Positions 8,235-17,972 of a stretch of 64,000 bases of DNA are shown piece after piece. How positions within the stretch are numbered: the first letter of the stretch is position 1; each line of letters starts with the position of its first letter. Below the pieces are notes generated by a model, which saw only the letters and a program-made list of their open reading frames with translations, did not search any database and had not been told where the DNA came from. This DNA comes from Acanthosepion pharaonis (lineage: Eukaryota; Mollusca; Cephalopoda; Sepiida; Sepiidae): NCBI GenBank assembly GCA_903632075.3, contig CAHIKZ030003348.1, forward strand, positions 1-64,000, read 5' to 3'. Both the position numbers and the translations under genes were made by a program.

Positions 8235-8375
8235 AGACCCCTAGAACCGCTAGAACAATTACGAATGAGTAGTGAGCTCGATTCTCACTGGGTGCCCCTT
8301 ATTTTCGGCTTTGAGCCACATTTAAGCTACACTTGGAAAATCACCAGTGTGTAAATCACTCTTGAGTGGTTTGTA
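8235..8375 (+). mobile_element. Body and tail following the 5S head
   Basis: The sequence directly after the 5S-like head includes CGGCTTTGAGCCACATTT (about 8309-8326). This resembles the CGGCCTTGTGCCACAT tail of the SINE-like elements at 6240-6460 and 6899-7057. If the tail belongs to this unit, the whole 8119-8375 segment is a 5S-headed SINE sharing a 3' end with tRNA-headed neighbours. The right boundary is uncertain. Confidence 0.45.
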
Positions 8376-8389
8376 GCACATCTATTTAT

Positions 8390-8660
8390 CGTCTCTCAGT
8401 TGTGTCTCTGTCTTTGGGCAGAGTGCTCCCAGGCGCGTCTCCGCCAAAGGAGACGCAACTTAGAAAAATTATACTGAGAGGTGCCCAGCCCTGGGGAACA
8501 GCTGACCGAGGCCGCGCCGTCTCATTGCACTAGAGAGAGGAATCGGTTCTCGCACCGAGGCGAGCGCAGCCGACGGGCAATTTTTGTGCCTGGTCCGGGT
8601 GTACATGTTCGGGTCCCCACCTTAAAAAAGACCTTGTGTTGCAACTCGTCTTTGTGGGGA
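8390..8660 (+). mobile_element. SINE-like GC-rich repeat
   Basis: It shares three collinear blocks with 6240-6460: CTCTGTCTTTGGGCAGAG, a central TTTTTGTGCCTGGTCCGGG to TTCGGGTCCCCACC, and ACCTTGTGTTGC. It contains a perfect hairpin, GCGTCTCC-GCCAAA-GGAGACGC (8435-8456). It is notably GC-richer than its surroundings. A 65-codon ORF inside it is a product of composition. Confidence 0.5.
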
Positions 8661-8854
8661 GATAGAGTAAATATCTAGTACAATATTTAATTAGATTTTT
8701 TGCCATTTTTAATTCTTAGTTTTTGAGATATTTGGTATTTACGAAAATGGATTGAGGGAACTTAGAAGGCAAATTAAACTAACATTAATTTAAACCTCTG
8801 AAATCTAACAAAATTTATCTTTTTTTCTTTTTGTCTATAATATATATTTAAACC

Positions 8855-9816
8855 TGGATAAAGGAAAGGATCTAACAACTGCTAAAAAACAGAAAATAAC
8901 AAAGTTATTGTGTGAGGGAATGTTCATATTGAAGATATCAAAGGAGCTTTGCAGAGATCATCGAATGATAAAGAAGGCTGTTGAAAATTGAGAGCTCGAA
9001 CCAAAGGAAATTGCTTTAAGTACTTGGTTCATCGAGATGAACGTTAACTAAAGCAAGTTATGACGAATTTTGACCAATCCATAGATTTTTGAAAAGGCGG
9101 GAATTGAGAATGTCAAGAAGAACAAAAGGCGTAAAATTTCTTTGTGAATTGTGATCTGTTAAATCTCATAGACAAACTTCTTTCACTAAAGCAAATATTT
9201 TAAAGCATCAAAATTGAGCCAGGAAATACAAGAAAATTGAAAATAATTTTCACGGACGAAACTCGAACAACATTTGATGGACCTTTTGGATGTGCCAAAG
9301 GATGAATTTTAGCCAATTCAGACGTGCCTGTGGTTAAAAGAAGGCACCCGTTAGGCGGTAGAGTTATGATTGCGACCAATGTCGACCAAACCATTTCTGG
9401 ACCATTCAAAGTCGAAGAAGTCTTTAAACTGAACAGTGCTAACTATTGCGATCTTATGGAGAAAGACTTATTATGCATGGTACAAGTCCCAGTCTTGCAG
9501 TTTCGAAGTGAATTTATGCACGACAATGCTGCTAATGTGACTAAGCTTACCCGTGAATTCTTTGCGCATAAAACATTTGCAGAAGGAAAGATAATGGAAT
9601 GACCAACATGAAATCCTGATCTGAATCCGATCGAAAATATATGGCCAATTGTGAAGTTGAAATTATATGAAGGCAGCAAACAATATAACAGCAAAGCAGA
9701 CCGATGGGGAGTAATTAAATCTACCATGTCGGAAATTGATCCTGCTGAAGTAAAATAATAGCAAAATTAATGGATTAATGGCTGTTATTGAGAAGCGTCA
9801 CTATATTAAAATGTAA
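8855..9816 (+). mobile_element. Decayed Tc1-like transposase, DD36E spacing
   Basis: Near full-length but broken transposase, a DDE-type cut-and-paste enzyme. The start encodes a helix-turn-helix (KITKLLCEGMFILKISKELC, from about 8895). The first catalytic Asp lies in FTDET (9255), the second in HDNAA (9522), and the catalytic Glu in NPDLNPIENIW (9633). The end reads INGLMAVIEKRHYIKM and stops at 9814-9816. The first and third motif regions need reading past stops, including two just before NPDLNPIE. Thirty-six residues lie between the second Asp and the Glu, against the usual 34 of Tc1. Inverted repeats were not resolved. Confidence 0.85.
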
Positions 9817-11270
9817 AGGCTTTAAAGAGTTATCATATGTGTTTGTTATTTGTTCTATTATAGGTGCAGATCAATTTTTCATGATTGTATTACCTTTTTA
9901 TCGAAGTAAAATTTAATTATTTGCTTTTGCATAATAATTTCAGACGACAGTTTTTTTTTTTAAATATATCTAATAACTTCAATAAGTTCAATAAAACATA
10001 TTGATACTGCCTAAAATTTTAACTCAGGCTTTGTTTTGACATCTAAATTGATTGTTTAAAAATTTGACAATTTTTTTCAAACCAAATTTGAATTATTGAA
10101 TTTTATATGAACTGCTTAATAACTTCAGACAGGGTGTACATGCAAAGCAAATTAACAGTAATAAGTCAAATCAACAATAATGTGACAAAATATTAAACTA
10201 AGAATTGGGCTGACACACAAAAACAAGTTTGGACGAGCGAACGTTCAGAAGTCAAAACACGCCGGAACTGTGTCAGATGAAACTGGGAATCGACCTGTTT
10301 TATGACTAGGAAGAAATCCCATCATGCATTCGCGTGCTTCTGCCTATAATTTGGTGAGATTTAAGTGTTTTGCAGTCTTTCCCTAAAAGATTTTTATATT
10401 ATAAAATTTTTATGGCATTTTTTTTTTTAGGATCTTTGCGAATATGTGGCATTGTGGTATATAGTAGATTGAAAAGTGGTTGATGAGTTCTTGTGGTTAA
10501 TGAGTAAATTGTAATGAATTAGTGTGTTGTGAATCGGATTAGCTAGGTTTAGGATAGTGAGTGTAGACCAGCCTTATGACAACTTTCCTTTAGTCCTCGT
10601 ACCAAAATTATTCGTATATAAAATAATAAATCCACATTCCTCCAAAACTGGAACCAACACAGAGATATTTGGTAATATAGTAACTGCAGAAGAGCACTGA
10701 TGATTTTCATTGATTCATCGATTTATGTTTTACAGTTTATCAACCTATTGTGAGTTTCTTAAAACCAAAACACATTTTATATTCTATAATAATTTTTTGT
10801 GCTTGAATTTTCTTGGAGATAACAATGGTTTTTCCACGTACAAGTCTTACTATTTAACTCATAGCTGGGGGAATCTCTCGTGGGCATTTCTACCTAAATA
10901 ACGGGTATACAAGTGTTAAAACTCATCTTTACGCAAGTGGATCCACGCGCCTGAGGTCGTGTTACATGACGGTTCTCTCTAGTTTTAATTACGGGCATTG
11001 GGCCAGAAAGTAATATGACTTTCATGTTTAAGTTTATCGAACAGTCGCATCAGCCTCAGTAAAACACGTATATCGAATTTATAGTCGTTCTTTAAAAGGC
11101 ATCTTGCCTACTAGCGAATTAATTTTACGCTTGGTCTTCCGATTGTGTTCGTTGAACTGTGAGACGATGATAACTGATGTTACTATTAATGTTAGGCATC
11201 GTATTGTATATTGAAATGAACTAACGCTATCCGGGTTACAGGAAACGGTCATTGGTGTTTGCAATAAATA
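9817..11270. other. Interval with no recognised gene
   Basis: It begins with the 3' flank of the Tc1 relic. TTTTGCATAATAATTT and CAGACGACAGTT (9926-9953) resemble the right end of the mariner element (5229-5252), so a decayed element end may lie here. The remainder is AT-rich without motifs I recognise. Confidence 0.5.
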
Positions 11271-11278
11271 CAGTTCTT

Positions 11279-11605
11279 ATAGTTATCAGATGAAAAGACT
11301 GAACCAACTACGATTTCATTTATACCACATAGTGTGTTGTATTTTCAGAATCATGAAGAGACAGATGAAATTCCTTGGATACATAATGAGAAAAGAGGGT
11401 TTGGGAAACTTAAACCTCAAGGAAATATTGAGGGCAAGAGAGTTGGCGGAAGGTAGCGAGCCACCTACCTGACGGGCTTATATGAATAGATCGCGGAACG
11501 GGGGCAAAGTCCTTAGCAAAGCTAGAAAAGCTGCTGAGGTCCACAAGCAATAGGAAGTTTTGAAGAGCCATGATCACCCAGGAAGAAACACGATGAGACA
11601 TGGCA
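11279..11605 (+). mobile_element. Non-LTR retrotransposon C-terminal fragment
   Basis: The plus strand reads RIMKRQMKFLGYIMRKEGLGNL (from about 11350), a common pattern downstream of the RT domain in non-LTR elements. Shifted frames continue with RATYLTGLYE and a WRAMI-like end (about 11450-11600). Stops and frameshifts break it. There is no catalytic RT part here. The clade is not resolved. Confidence 0.7.
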
Positions 11606-11763
11606 TATAAAAGAAGTGACCAGCATAAGAGACTTCAAGGACATTACTACTTTAAAAAAAGGAGATACACATATCAAAACTTACCTCTTCTACGCAAGTG
11701 GAGTCATGAAGATGATATAACAAAATTATTCGTTTTAAAAGCATAAACAATCTTTTTTTAAAA

Positions 11764-11821
11764 TCATGTCATCTCAAGCAAGGCGATAACATTACTAGAA
11801 CGCGGTGGAATTCACAGGGAG

Positions 11822-11854
<33 letters not shown>

Positions 11855-12240
11855 AAGAAAGAACTGATAATAGGAAGGATTAAGAAAAGGAAAAAATAGA
11901 AGGGGCTTCAAGAAGGTAGAATTTGGTGGTTGAGGTTGTATTTAAATTATTGAAGATTGAAGTTATCAGGGAATCAAGAAATCGGCGGGAATTTTGAGAA
12001 AAGAAACTGTTAGAGTAGCAACAGTAAATCGCTGAGACCTAATTGTCAACAGAGTAGCACGTTTAAATTCATGTAGGCGGGGCACCAAGGAAAAAAGCTC
12101 GTCAGAATAATTTTAGAAATAACAAAGATAAGCACCCATATGTTGGTGAGAAAATAACTGCAGGCGAGATGCCTGGTTAGGATCTATTACATTAGAGATC
12201 CTTCTTTAGATTTTGTCAAGAATCTCGAATCAAAAGACAA
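11764..12240 (-). mobile_element. LINE 3' end, antisense, copy 2
   Basis: Same family and orientation as 6655-7312. It shows TCTCAAGCAAGGCGATAAC at the 3' terminus, ATTGAAGATTGAAGTTATCAG, AATCAAGAAATCGGCGG, GAGAAAAGAAACTGTTAG and TTTTGTCAAGAATCTCG. It contains an expanded GTGAAA tract. Confidence 0.55.
11827..11856 (+). repeat. (GTGAAA)5 microsatellite
   Basis: Five exact hexamer copies lie inside the LINE 3' end. They correspond to the GTGTGAAAGAA stretch present once in sister copies (for example near 15765), so this is a local expansion. Confidence 0.9.
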
Positions 12241-12316
12241 ATCAGCCGGAACCTTTGGCTCATACACGCCCATGTTCAGACGTGCTAATTTTTCGAGCTC
12301 TCCCCACTGCTAAAAT

Positions 12317-12405
12317 GGCTAGGCAGTCCCTGTTACAGTTGACTGCTTAGGCATATTTGTGTTCGTTCAACATTCCGCATAACACACATGTGGTTTATAC
12401 TGCAA
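12317..12405 (+). repeat. Dispersed repeat, copy 2 of a pair
   Basis: Aligns with 5639-5726 (GGCTAGGCAGTCCCTGTTAC, then ACTGCTTAGGCATATTTGTG, then TGTGGTTTATACTGCAACT). Unknown family. Confidence 0.55.
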
Positions 12406-12769
12406 CTAATTCGCGGATCTTAGTTAAAGTTTCACTAAAAAGACTTGGCTGAAACCGGGGTAAGGTGTTCGGGTACATTCCAACAACGTCGCACGCTAGG
12501 ATGGTCTCCCCAGTTTTATATTATCAAGCAGTTACACTCAAGTTTAGACCTTAGAATTTCTATTTTCTTTTTAAATTTCAGTATCTACAGTGTATTTGCT
12601 TTTCGTTTTCAGTCTTTCTACTGACACGCCTTACTACCACAAAGATCAAATTCCTATTCGTATGTCCAAAATACATTTTGCTAAATTATGAATATTTTGT
12701 ATGAGAAATATTATATTTTCTTTTCGCTATTAACACGTCACTAGACATTTTTGAGTTAACCAAAAGGGA

Positions 12770-13331
12770 TGAAGATTTGATTTCCGTCAAGGGAATCATG
12801 AAAAAATAACAATAGCTTTCGATATGGGATAAAAACATTATATGCCATCTGGCTTACGGACAAGTGGAAAAAAATTCATGTTTCAACAAGACATCAATCC
12901 AAAACACTATTTTAAATTATATAAGAATTACATAGAGACAAAAAAGGAACGAAATTTGGGAAATTATGACTTGACAGCCTCATTTCCTGAGCTCTCTCAC
13001 ATTGAATAAGTATGGAATTAATAGAATAAGAGAATTAGAAGAGAATACCTAGAACGTGAGTGTGAGCTTTTGCAGTGTTTGAAGAATGTTTGGGAACGTT
13101 TGCCATTTACTTTGAGGAATTTGTAAAGCAGTAATTAAGGTAGATGGTGGTTTTATTGAAGAAAACAAAATATGATGCTGTTATATGTTTTATAGATAAG
13201 TTATATTTTGCTAAAATAAGAACAAATACTCAGTCGTTGCTTTTACGTTAAAAAAGAATTTAAAAAAAAAACTTATCTCATTTTATTTTTCAGAAAATTC
13301 AGGGTATTCCAAGACTTTTTGGCTGTAGTAT
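12770..13331 (+). mobile_element. Decayed Tc1-like transposon, 3' half
   Basis: The plus strand encodes FMFQQDINPKHYFK (second catalytic Asp at 12890), a degenerate LTASFPELSHIE block (catalytic Glu at 13004), then NVWERLPFTLRNL. The N-terminal half was not found. The right end, with TATTCCAAGACTTTTTGGCTGTAGT near 13304-13330, resembles a Tc1-type inverted repeat. This relic is distinct in sequence from the copy at 8855-9816. A matching left inverted repeat was not found. Confidence 0.75.
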
Positions 13332-13919
13332 ACCTCCTTGACAAATCGACCTGACAAAGCGAAAGTTATAGACACTTGGCGATGTGCCCACACACATACT
13401 TACCCATAAAATCTGACCGCTGGAGGAGTTCCTAAAAGTACGTACGCTGTGTATTGTAGAACTCTAATCATGTTGGTTTTCTACACGAATTTCATCTCGT
13501 ATTTCATTGAATTTTATAAAGAAAATTGTGAGAAGGAAATAATTATAAGTTTACCTTCAGGGAACATATAGGTCCCTTGTGGACATAGAAAAACACACAC
13601 AAAAAAAAAAAACAGATACACAAGGAAATCTATGTCTTTTACATTCAAAACCTTGGCAAATAAACTTATTGTATTTTTCCAACCATTTTCGATCTTATTT
13701 CTGACTGAAATTATGCAGGATGCTTTGAATTTATCCAAGTGTTGGAATATCTATTTTAAACGTTTTCCTTAATACAATGTACCTTTAAACTTTAATCGTC
13801 ATACACGCGGCGCCGCCCAATATTAAAAGTATCGAGTAATTCTCGATGTAAAATAACGCTATTTTGAACAGGCCAATGCTTTTTTACTCCGCTTGTATAG
13901 ATTTATGGTAATTTAGTTT
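13332..13919. other. Interval with no recognised feature
   Basis: AT-rich DNA with a short poly-A/poly-T region near 13590. No motif or repeat unit is apparent. Confidence 0.5.
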
Positions 13920-14045
13920 TAATTTTCCCTCTAAGCAAGACAATAAAGCCACTAAGACGCAATTGCTTACAAAATATGAAAGAACATAAAAAAAGAACAT
14001 TACTAAGGAAATAATTAATTAGGGGGACAGAACTAATTTCAACAC
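13920..14045 (-). mobile_element. LINE 3' terminus, antisense, copy 3 (short)
   Basis: CTCTAAGCAAGACAATAAAGCC, then GAAAGAACAT and ATTACTAAGGA match the 3' terminal part of copies 1, 2, 4 and 5. It stops after about 125 bp, a severe 5' truncation. Confidence 0.5.
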
Positions 14046-14507
14046 GGGACCTCAAAATGGTAATTTGCATTTCAATCCCCGCGTTCAGTTTCTAATAAAA
14101 AATTCCCCGAAAAGTTCCATTTAGGTGTAAATTTAAATGATTAATTCAAAAATAACAAAGAAATTTTGATAAGATCTACCGTTTCGGAGTTATCGACAAT
14201 AAAGTTTCGCAATTATTTGCGCCGCGGTGGGTGAAGTTGAAGTTAATTCTGCACACCATTAATTTAGAAAATACCGATTGAAATTGTATTTCAGGTTGGC
14301 ATCGGCGAAATGCGAAACCTTGCCTATTTTCAATATTTCCGTTTCTATCCTCTTACTTCTTTCAATTATTACCTGCATTCATCCTTAAGATTGGTGTTGC
14401 AATATTTTTTTAAATGCACAAATAATTAACGCTGTAATAGGGATATTTCCATAGGTATTTTATATTCCTGAAATTCCTAACTCAATATTAATTATTGCTT
14501 TTTTTAT

Positions 14508-14885
14508 CCTTTTATACCAAGCCAGGCAATAAAAACGCAAGAGGTTACTGAGTGTGAAAGAATATTATGAAAAGGAAAAAACATCATTAAGGTGAGAGGA
14601 CATTAAAAGAAGAATAATTAAGAAGACAAAAAAATAACGATTGACTTTGCATTAAAATTTTTGAACATCAAAGTTGACAAGGAAGCAAGAAGCCGAAAGT
14701 GAGTTCCACAAGCAAGAAGTGCGACAGAGGAAACTGTTAGCATAGAACTTACGGTTAAATCTAAAGATTCCAAATGTAAAATGATGAGACCTAGCTGCCA
14801 ATCCAGTATTGCGCTTAAATTCGTAAAATCGAGGTATTAAAGAGGAAAGATCATCAGAATAACTACCATGAAAATATTTATAGAT
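14508..14885 (-). mobile_element. LINE 3' end, antisense, copy 4
   Basis: Closely collinear with copy 5. It shows ACCAAGCCAGGCAATAAAAAC, GAGTGTGAAAGAA, AGCAAGAAGCCG, GACAGAGGAAACTG, GCTGCCAATCCAGTATTGCG, AGAGGAAAGATCATC and CCATGAAAATATTTATAG. It is truncated before the RT-proximal coding part. Confidence 0.65.
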
Positions 14886-15164
14886 TAGTATAGCATGTTG
14901 TATTGTGAAATGTGATTCGTCTCATACTAGTGTTTGATAAGCTGTGGCCCTGTTGGACTGAGCAGAGTTGTAACCTGTACGTCTTCCTGGATTATACATA
15001 GATTATACATATGTAAATATTGGCTTGTAAAACAAATATCTTGTGGTTGTACTAAAAAGTACCAGATCGTTTTTGTTAAGCTTTATCTTTGCAAGAGACA
15101 ATTTATACCAAAATTGTAAAATGGAACCATACTTGGACAGGAACATTTTTTGTGGGGGGACATT

Positions 15165-15455
15165 TATTTTCCACTCTGCATCCAATTTCCCAGAGATGTA
15201 ACGTCAGAAGCCTATCGCTACTCTATCGGTATTTTCATGGCAAATGTTCAGATGGGTCCAATTCATTTTTTTCTGCCAATTATATCAAGGACATACCATG
15301 ATATTTCCTCGAAGTCGAAAGCCTTTTTTTTCTTCAGTTCGATCTTTAAAACAAATTCAACTAAGCAAGTTTTTTTTTTCCAAGAATTTCCATTTGTAGA
15401 ACAGATTTTCGCATGCTTGCTTCCTTGACCACTACAATCTTAACGTTCAACTCAA
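15165..15455 (+). mobile_element. LINE ORF C-terminal fragment (plus strand)
   Basis: The plus strand reads HPISQRCNVRSLSLLYRYFHGKCSD (15180-15255), a widespread C-terminal motif of CR1/jockey-like LINE proteins downstream of RT. After frameshifts it continues with FFFQEFPFVEQIFACLLP (about 15370-15425), the FFPRTA-LWN-LP-like block. The frame is broken. It lies on the opposite strand from the nearby antisense copies and belongs to a related but distinct family. Confidence 0.75.
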
Positions 15456-15715
15456 GGATTAATCATTATCTATTATCCTTATCCTCATAATTTTAATTTC
15501 CTACCCCTTCTTTTTTAATCCATATCACACACCACTTACCTCATTGTCTTTGTAGCAGTAATTCTCTACATTCAAGGGCTCTTGAACTTTGTATTGGGTG
15601 AATTTTAATATAAAAATGGGGCATCTGAGATACTTTACTACCCTTGTTTGCAATCCTTTGCAAGAGGAAGTGACTGAGGACTTTCCTGTAGTAGGCACTC
15701 GTATATATTATTAAT

Positions 15716-16500
15716 CATTTCACCCCAATCAAGGCAATAGAGCCACTGCGATACAACGGGTTACTTAGTGTGAAAGAAGGAAATCATTATTAAGGAGATA
15801 GAACATTAAAAAGAGGAGGAATCAAGGAAAGAGTACTTCATGATTGAGTTAGCATTTAAATTTTTGAAAATAAAATTTGGCTGGAAAGCAAGAAGCCGGA
15901 AGATATAAGAATAACTCGCGATTACATCTGGCAATTTCAGATGTAAGATGATGGGAACTTACCGCCAATCTAGTACTGCGCTTGGTAAAAAAGAGGAAAG
16001 ATCATCGAAACAATTACCATGAAAGTATTTATAGAAAATTCACAGGGAAATTACATTACGGCTGTGAGTAAGTGACTGAAGAAGTGATGCCAGGACAGGA
16101 CCAATAAGATTACAGATTCTTCTTTGTATTTTATCAAGAATTTGCAAATATATAGCAGGAGTACCAAACCATATGTGATAATAATATTCGAAGTCTGGGC
16201 GAACGATAGACTTATACATATGTAAGATAGATGGTGAACAGAAAAATGGTCTAGCACAACACAGCGAACGAGGTTTTCCAGAAGCAGACCTAGATGCTGC
16301 TCCAATATAATATTCGTACTTCATGTCAGCAAAAGATAGCATTTTCTCATGTCTGAATTTTTGAAAATATTTATGGAATAATTACAACACGGAAAAACTA
16401 CTGGGAAATTATGATGTCAGGTATAGCTGATCATGTTTAGAGTGAAATGTAATGTCACCAATTCTTGAAAATACAGCAAGAGAAATGAAGTGAATTAAAT
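15716..16500 (-). mobile_element. LINE ORF C-terminus with 3' end, antisense, copy 5
   Basis: The longest copy of the antisense LINE family. On the minus strand from about 16500 it reads FISLAVFSRIGDITFHSKHDQL, then GAASRSASGK, then LHMYKSIVRPDFEYYYHIWFG, LQILDKIQRRICNLIGP and SRNVISL (16040). It then continues as FYKYFHGNCFDDLSSFLP and on to a 3' end near 15716. This is the thumb and C-terminal region of a CR1/jockey-like RT protein. Several stops and frameshifts make it dead. Its truncated 5' end (about 16500) abuts the first satellite monomer. Confidence 0.8.
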
Positions 16501-16680
16501 GTTTCTGTGATGTGGAGTTATCATTATGTATAGTATTTATATTCAGACTATTGTCCCCATCTCTATTGTTATTATGCTTAGCTTGCTCCACAACTGAGTG
16601 TTTATCTCGTGCACGTGATTTTTCTACATTTCTGTCTGAATTTCTGGGATGAGAAGTTATCATTATTTACAGTATTTATA
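16501..16680 (+). repeat. Left edge of the satellite array with a 139-bp monomer
   Basis: GTTATCATT occurs at 16517 and 16656, a spacing of 139 bp against 97 in the main array. The rest of the unit matches the satellite: TATAGTATTTATATTCAGAC, ATTGTCCCCATCT, then TTTCTGTCTGAATTTCTGGG. The 42 extra bases (about 16576-16620, with CTCCACAACTGAG and CTCGTGCACGTG) lie at the same position where the 128-bp repeats of 2.7-3.3 kb carry their extra block. The second monomer is cut at 16680 by the Helitron. Confidence 0.85.
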
Positions 16681-17972
16681 TCTTACTTATTATAAAACGC
16701 AGATTGTGTGTGTGTCTGTAACGTTTATATATTGGATCGGATTTCCTACATTTTTCAACCGATTTCAACAAAGCTTCACAGGACTACATAAAATTACCTT
16801 GTGGTGGTTTTAACAGCGCCAAAAATGGGAAAAATATAATTGTTTTTGAACAAAATAAATTTGAAAACACGATAAAGAGACATCGTGAAAATGGAAGGGG
16901 GACAACTCATCAGTTTCCTATATTTTTCAGCCGATAAAACAAAACTTTTTTTTTTTTTTGGCTTGGTAGTGTTTCTTATTCTCTTGCACACTTTTTCTTT
17001 ATTTTTAACATTCAGAATGCTTTTTTTAAAATTCCATTTACAAGACAATTATTTATAATAATATTCTATTCAATCAGTAGACTCATAAGGATTGAAAACA
17101 ATGTTTTTTGTTTGAGTTTCGGTTTGACCAATTCCTAAAAAAAAAAAAAAAAAACTAATTAAGACATGCGTGTCCGTCAACCTTAAACAATAATCTAACG
17201 ATCTCTACTGATTGTACGAATACAAACATCGGATAAATTCTTTATCTTTAGGGAAAGATAATGAAATCTAAACATACACAAGTCCTAACTAAAAGTAATA
17301 ACCGGAACGAGAAACTACTTTAAATAAACATGGTGTCCAATTTTTTTACTGTATTCAATAAGTAAAAATCATAAATTGTAAAAGATATTATTACAGAAAG
17401 CCTACTAAATGAATAAGATTTGTTAAATCATAATTAATAAACCCAAATAAAGTTAATATTTTTTGTATTAGAAACAACGAGTGGAAAATATATTCAAATC
17501 AGAATGCTAATTATGAATCACCACAAGCAAAATATGCAATTTTTTTTTACGGTATTCAATAAGTAAAAATCATAAATTGTAAAACTAAAAGATTACAGAA
17601 AGGCTACCTATATTTTCAACCTATTTCATCAAAACATCACTTTTTTTTGGCATGTAGTGTTTCTTATTGTCTTGCACACTTTTTTCTTTATTTTTATATT
17701 CAGAATGCTTTAAAGATTCCATTTACAAGACAATTATTTATAATAAAATTCTATTCAATCAGTAGACACATAACGATTGAAAACAATGTTTTTGTTTGAG
17801 TTTGGGTTTGACCAATTCGTAAAAAATAAAAAAAAACAAAAAAACTAAGACATGCGTGTCCGTCAACCTTAAAAAATAATCTTTGTCAATTTTATTTTTC
17901 AGTCTTTATGATGGTGGATACATGATCTATCTCTTACTGTTATCCCCGTACAACGCCGGGCTCTAGTGCTAG
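16681..17972 (+). mobile_element. Non-autonomous Helitron inserted in the satellite
   Basis: The 1292-bp element starts with TCTTACTTATTATAAAACGC and ends with GTGCTAG. Just inside the end is a GC-rich partial palindrome (CCCCGTACAACGCCGGGC, about 17945-17962). A 5' TC, a 3' CTRR and a short 3' hairpin are the Helitron hallmarks, and insertion between A and T without target duplication is typical. The base before is A (16680) and the base after is T (17973). Joining the flanks gives CAGTATTTATATTCGGAC, the normal satellite monomer. No Rep/helicase coding sequence is visible, so it depends on a partner element. Confidence 0.85.
16920..17885 (+). repeat. Internal direct duplications of the Helitron
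   Basis: About 250 bp at 16935-17200 (TAGTGTTTCTTATTCTCTTG through GACATGCGTGTCCGTCAACC) recurs at 17650-17885. A second segment of about 70 bp at 17338-17405 (CAATAAGTAAAAATCATAAA) recurs at 17537-17607. The copies have diverged by small indels in A and T runs. Confidence 0.85.

Noticed and set aside
8481..8678. 65-codon ORF in GC-rich DNA
   Set aside because: It lies inside a SINE-like repeat whose blocks recur at 6240-6460 without keeping the frame.
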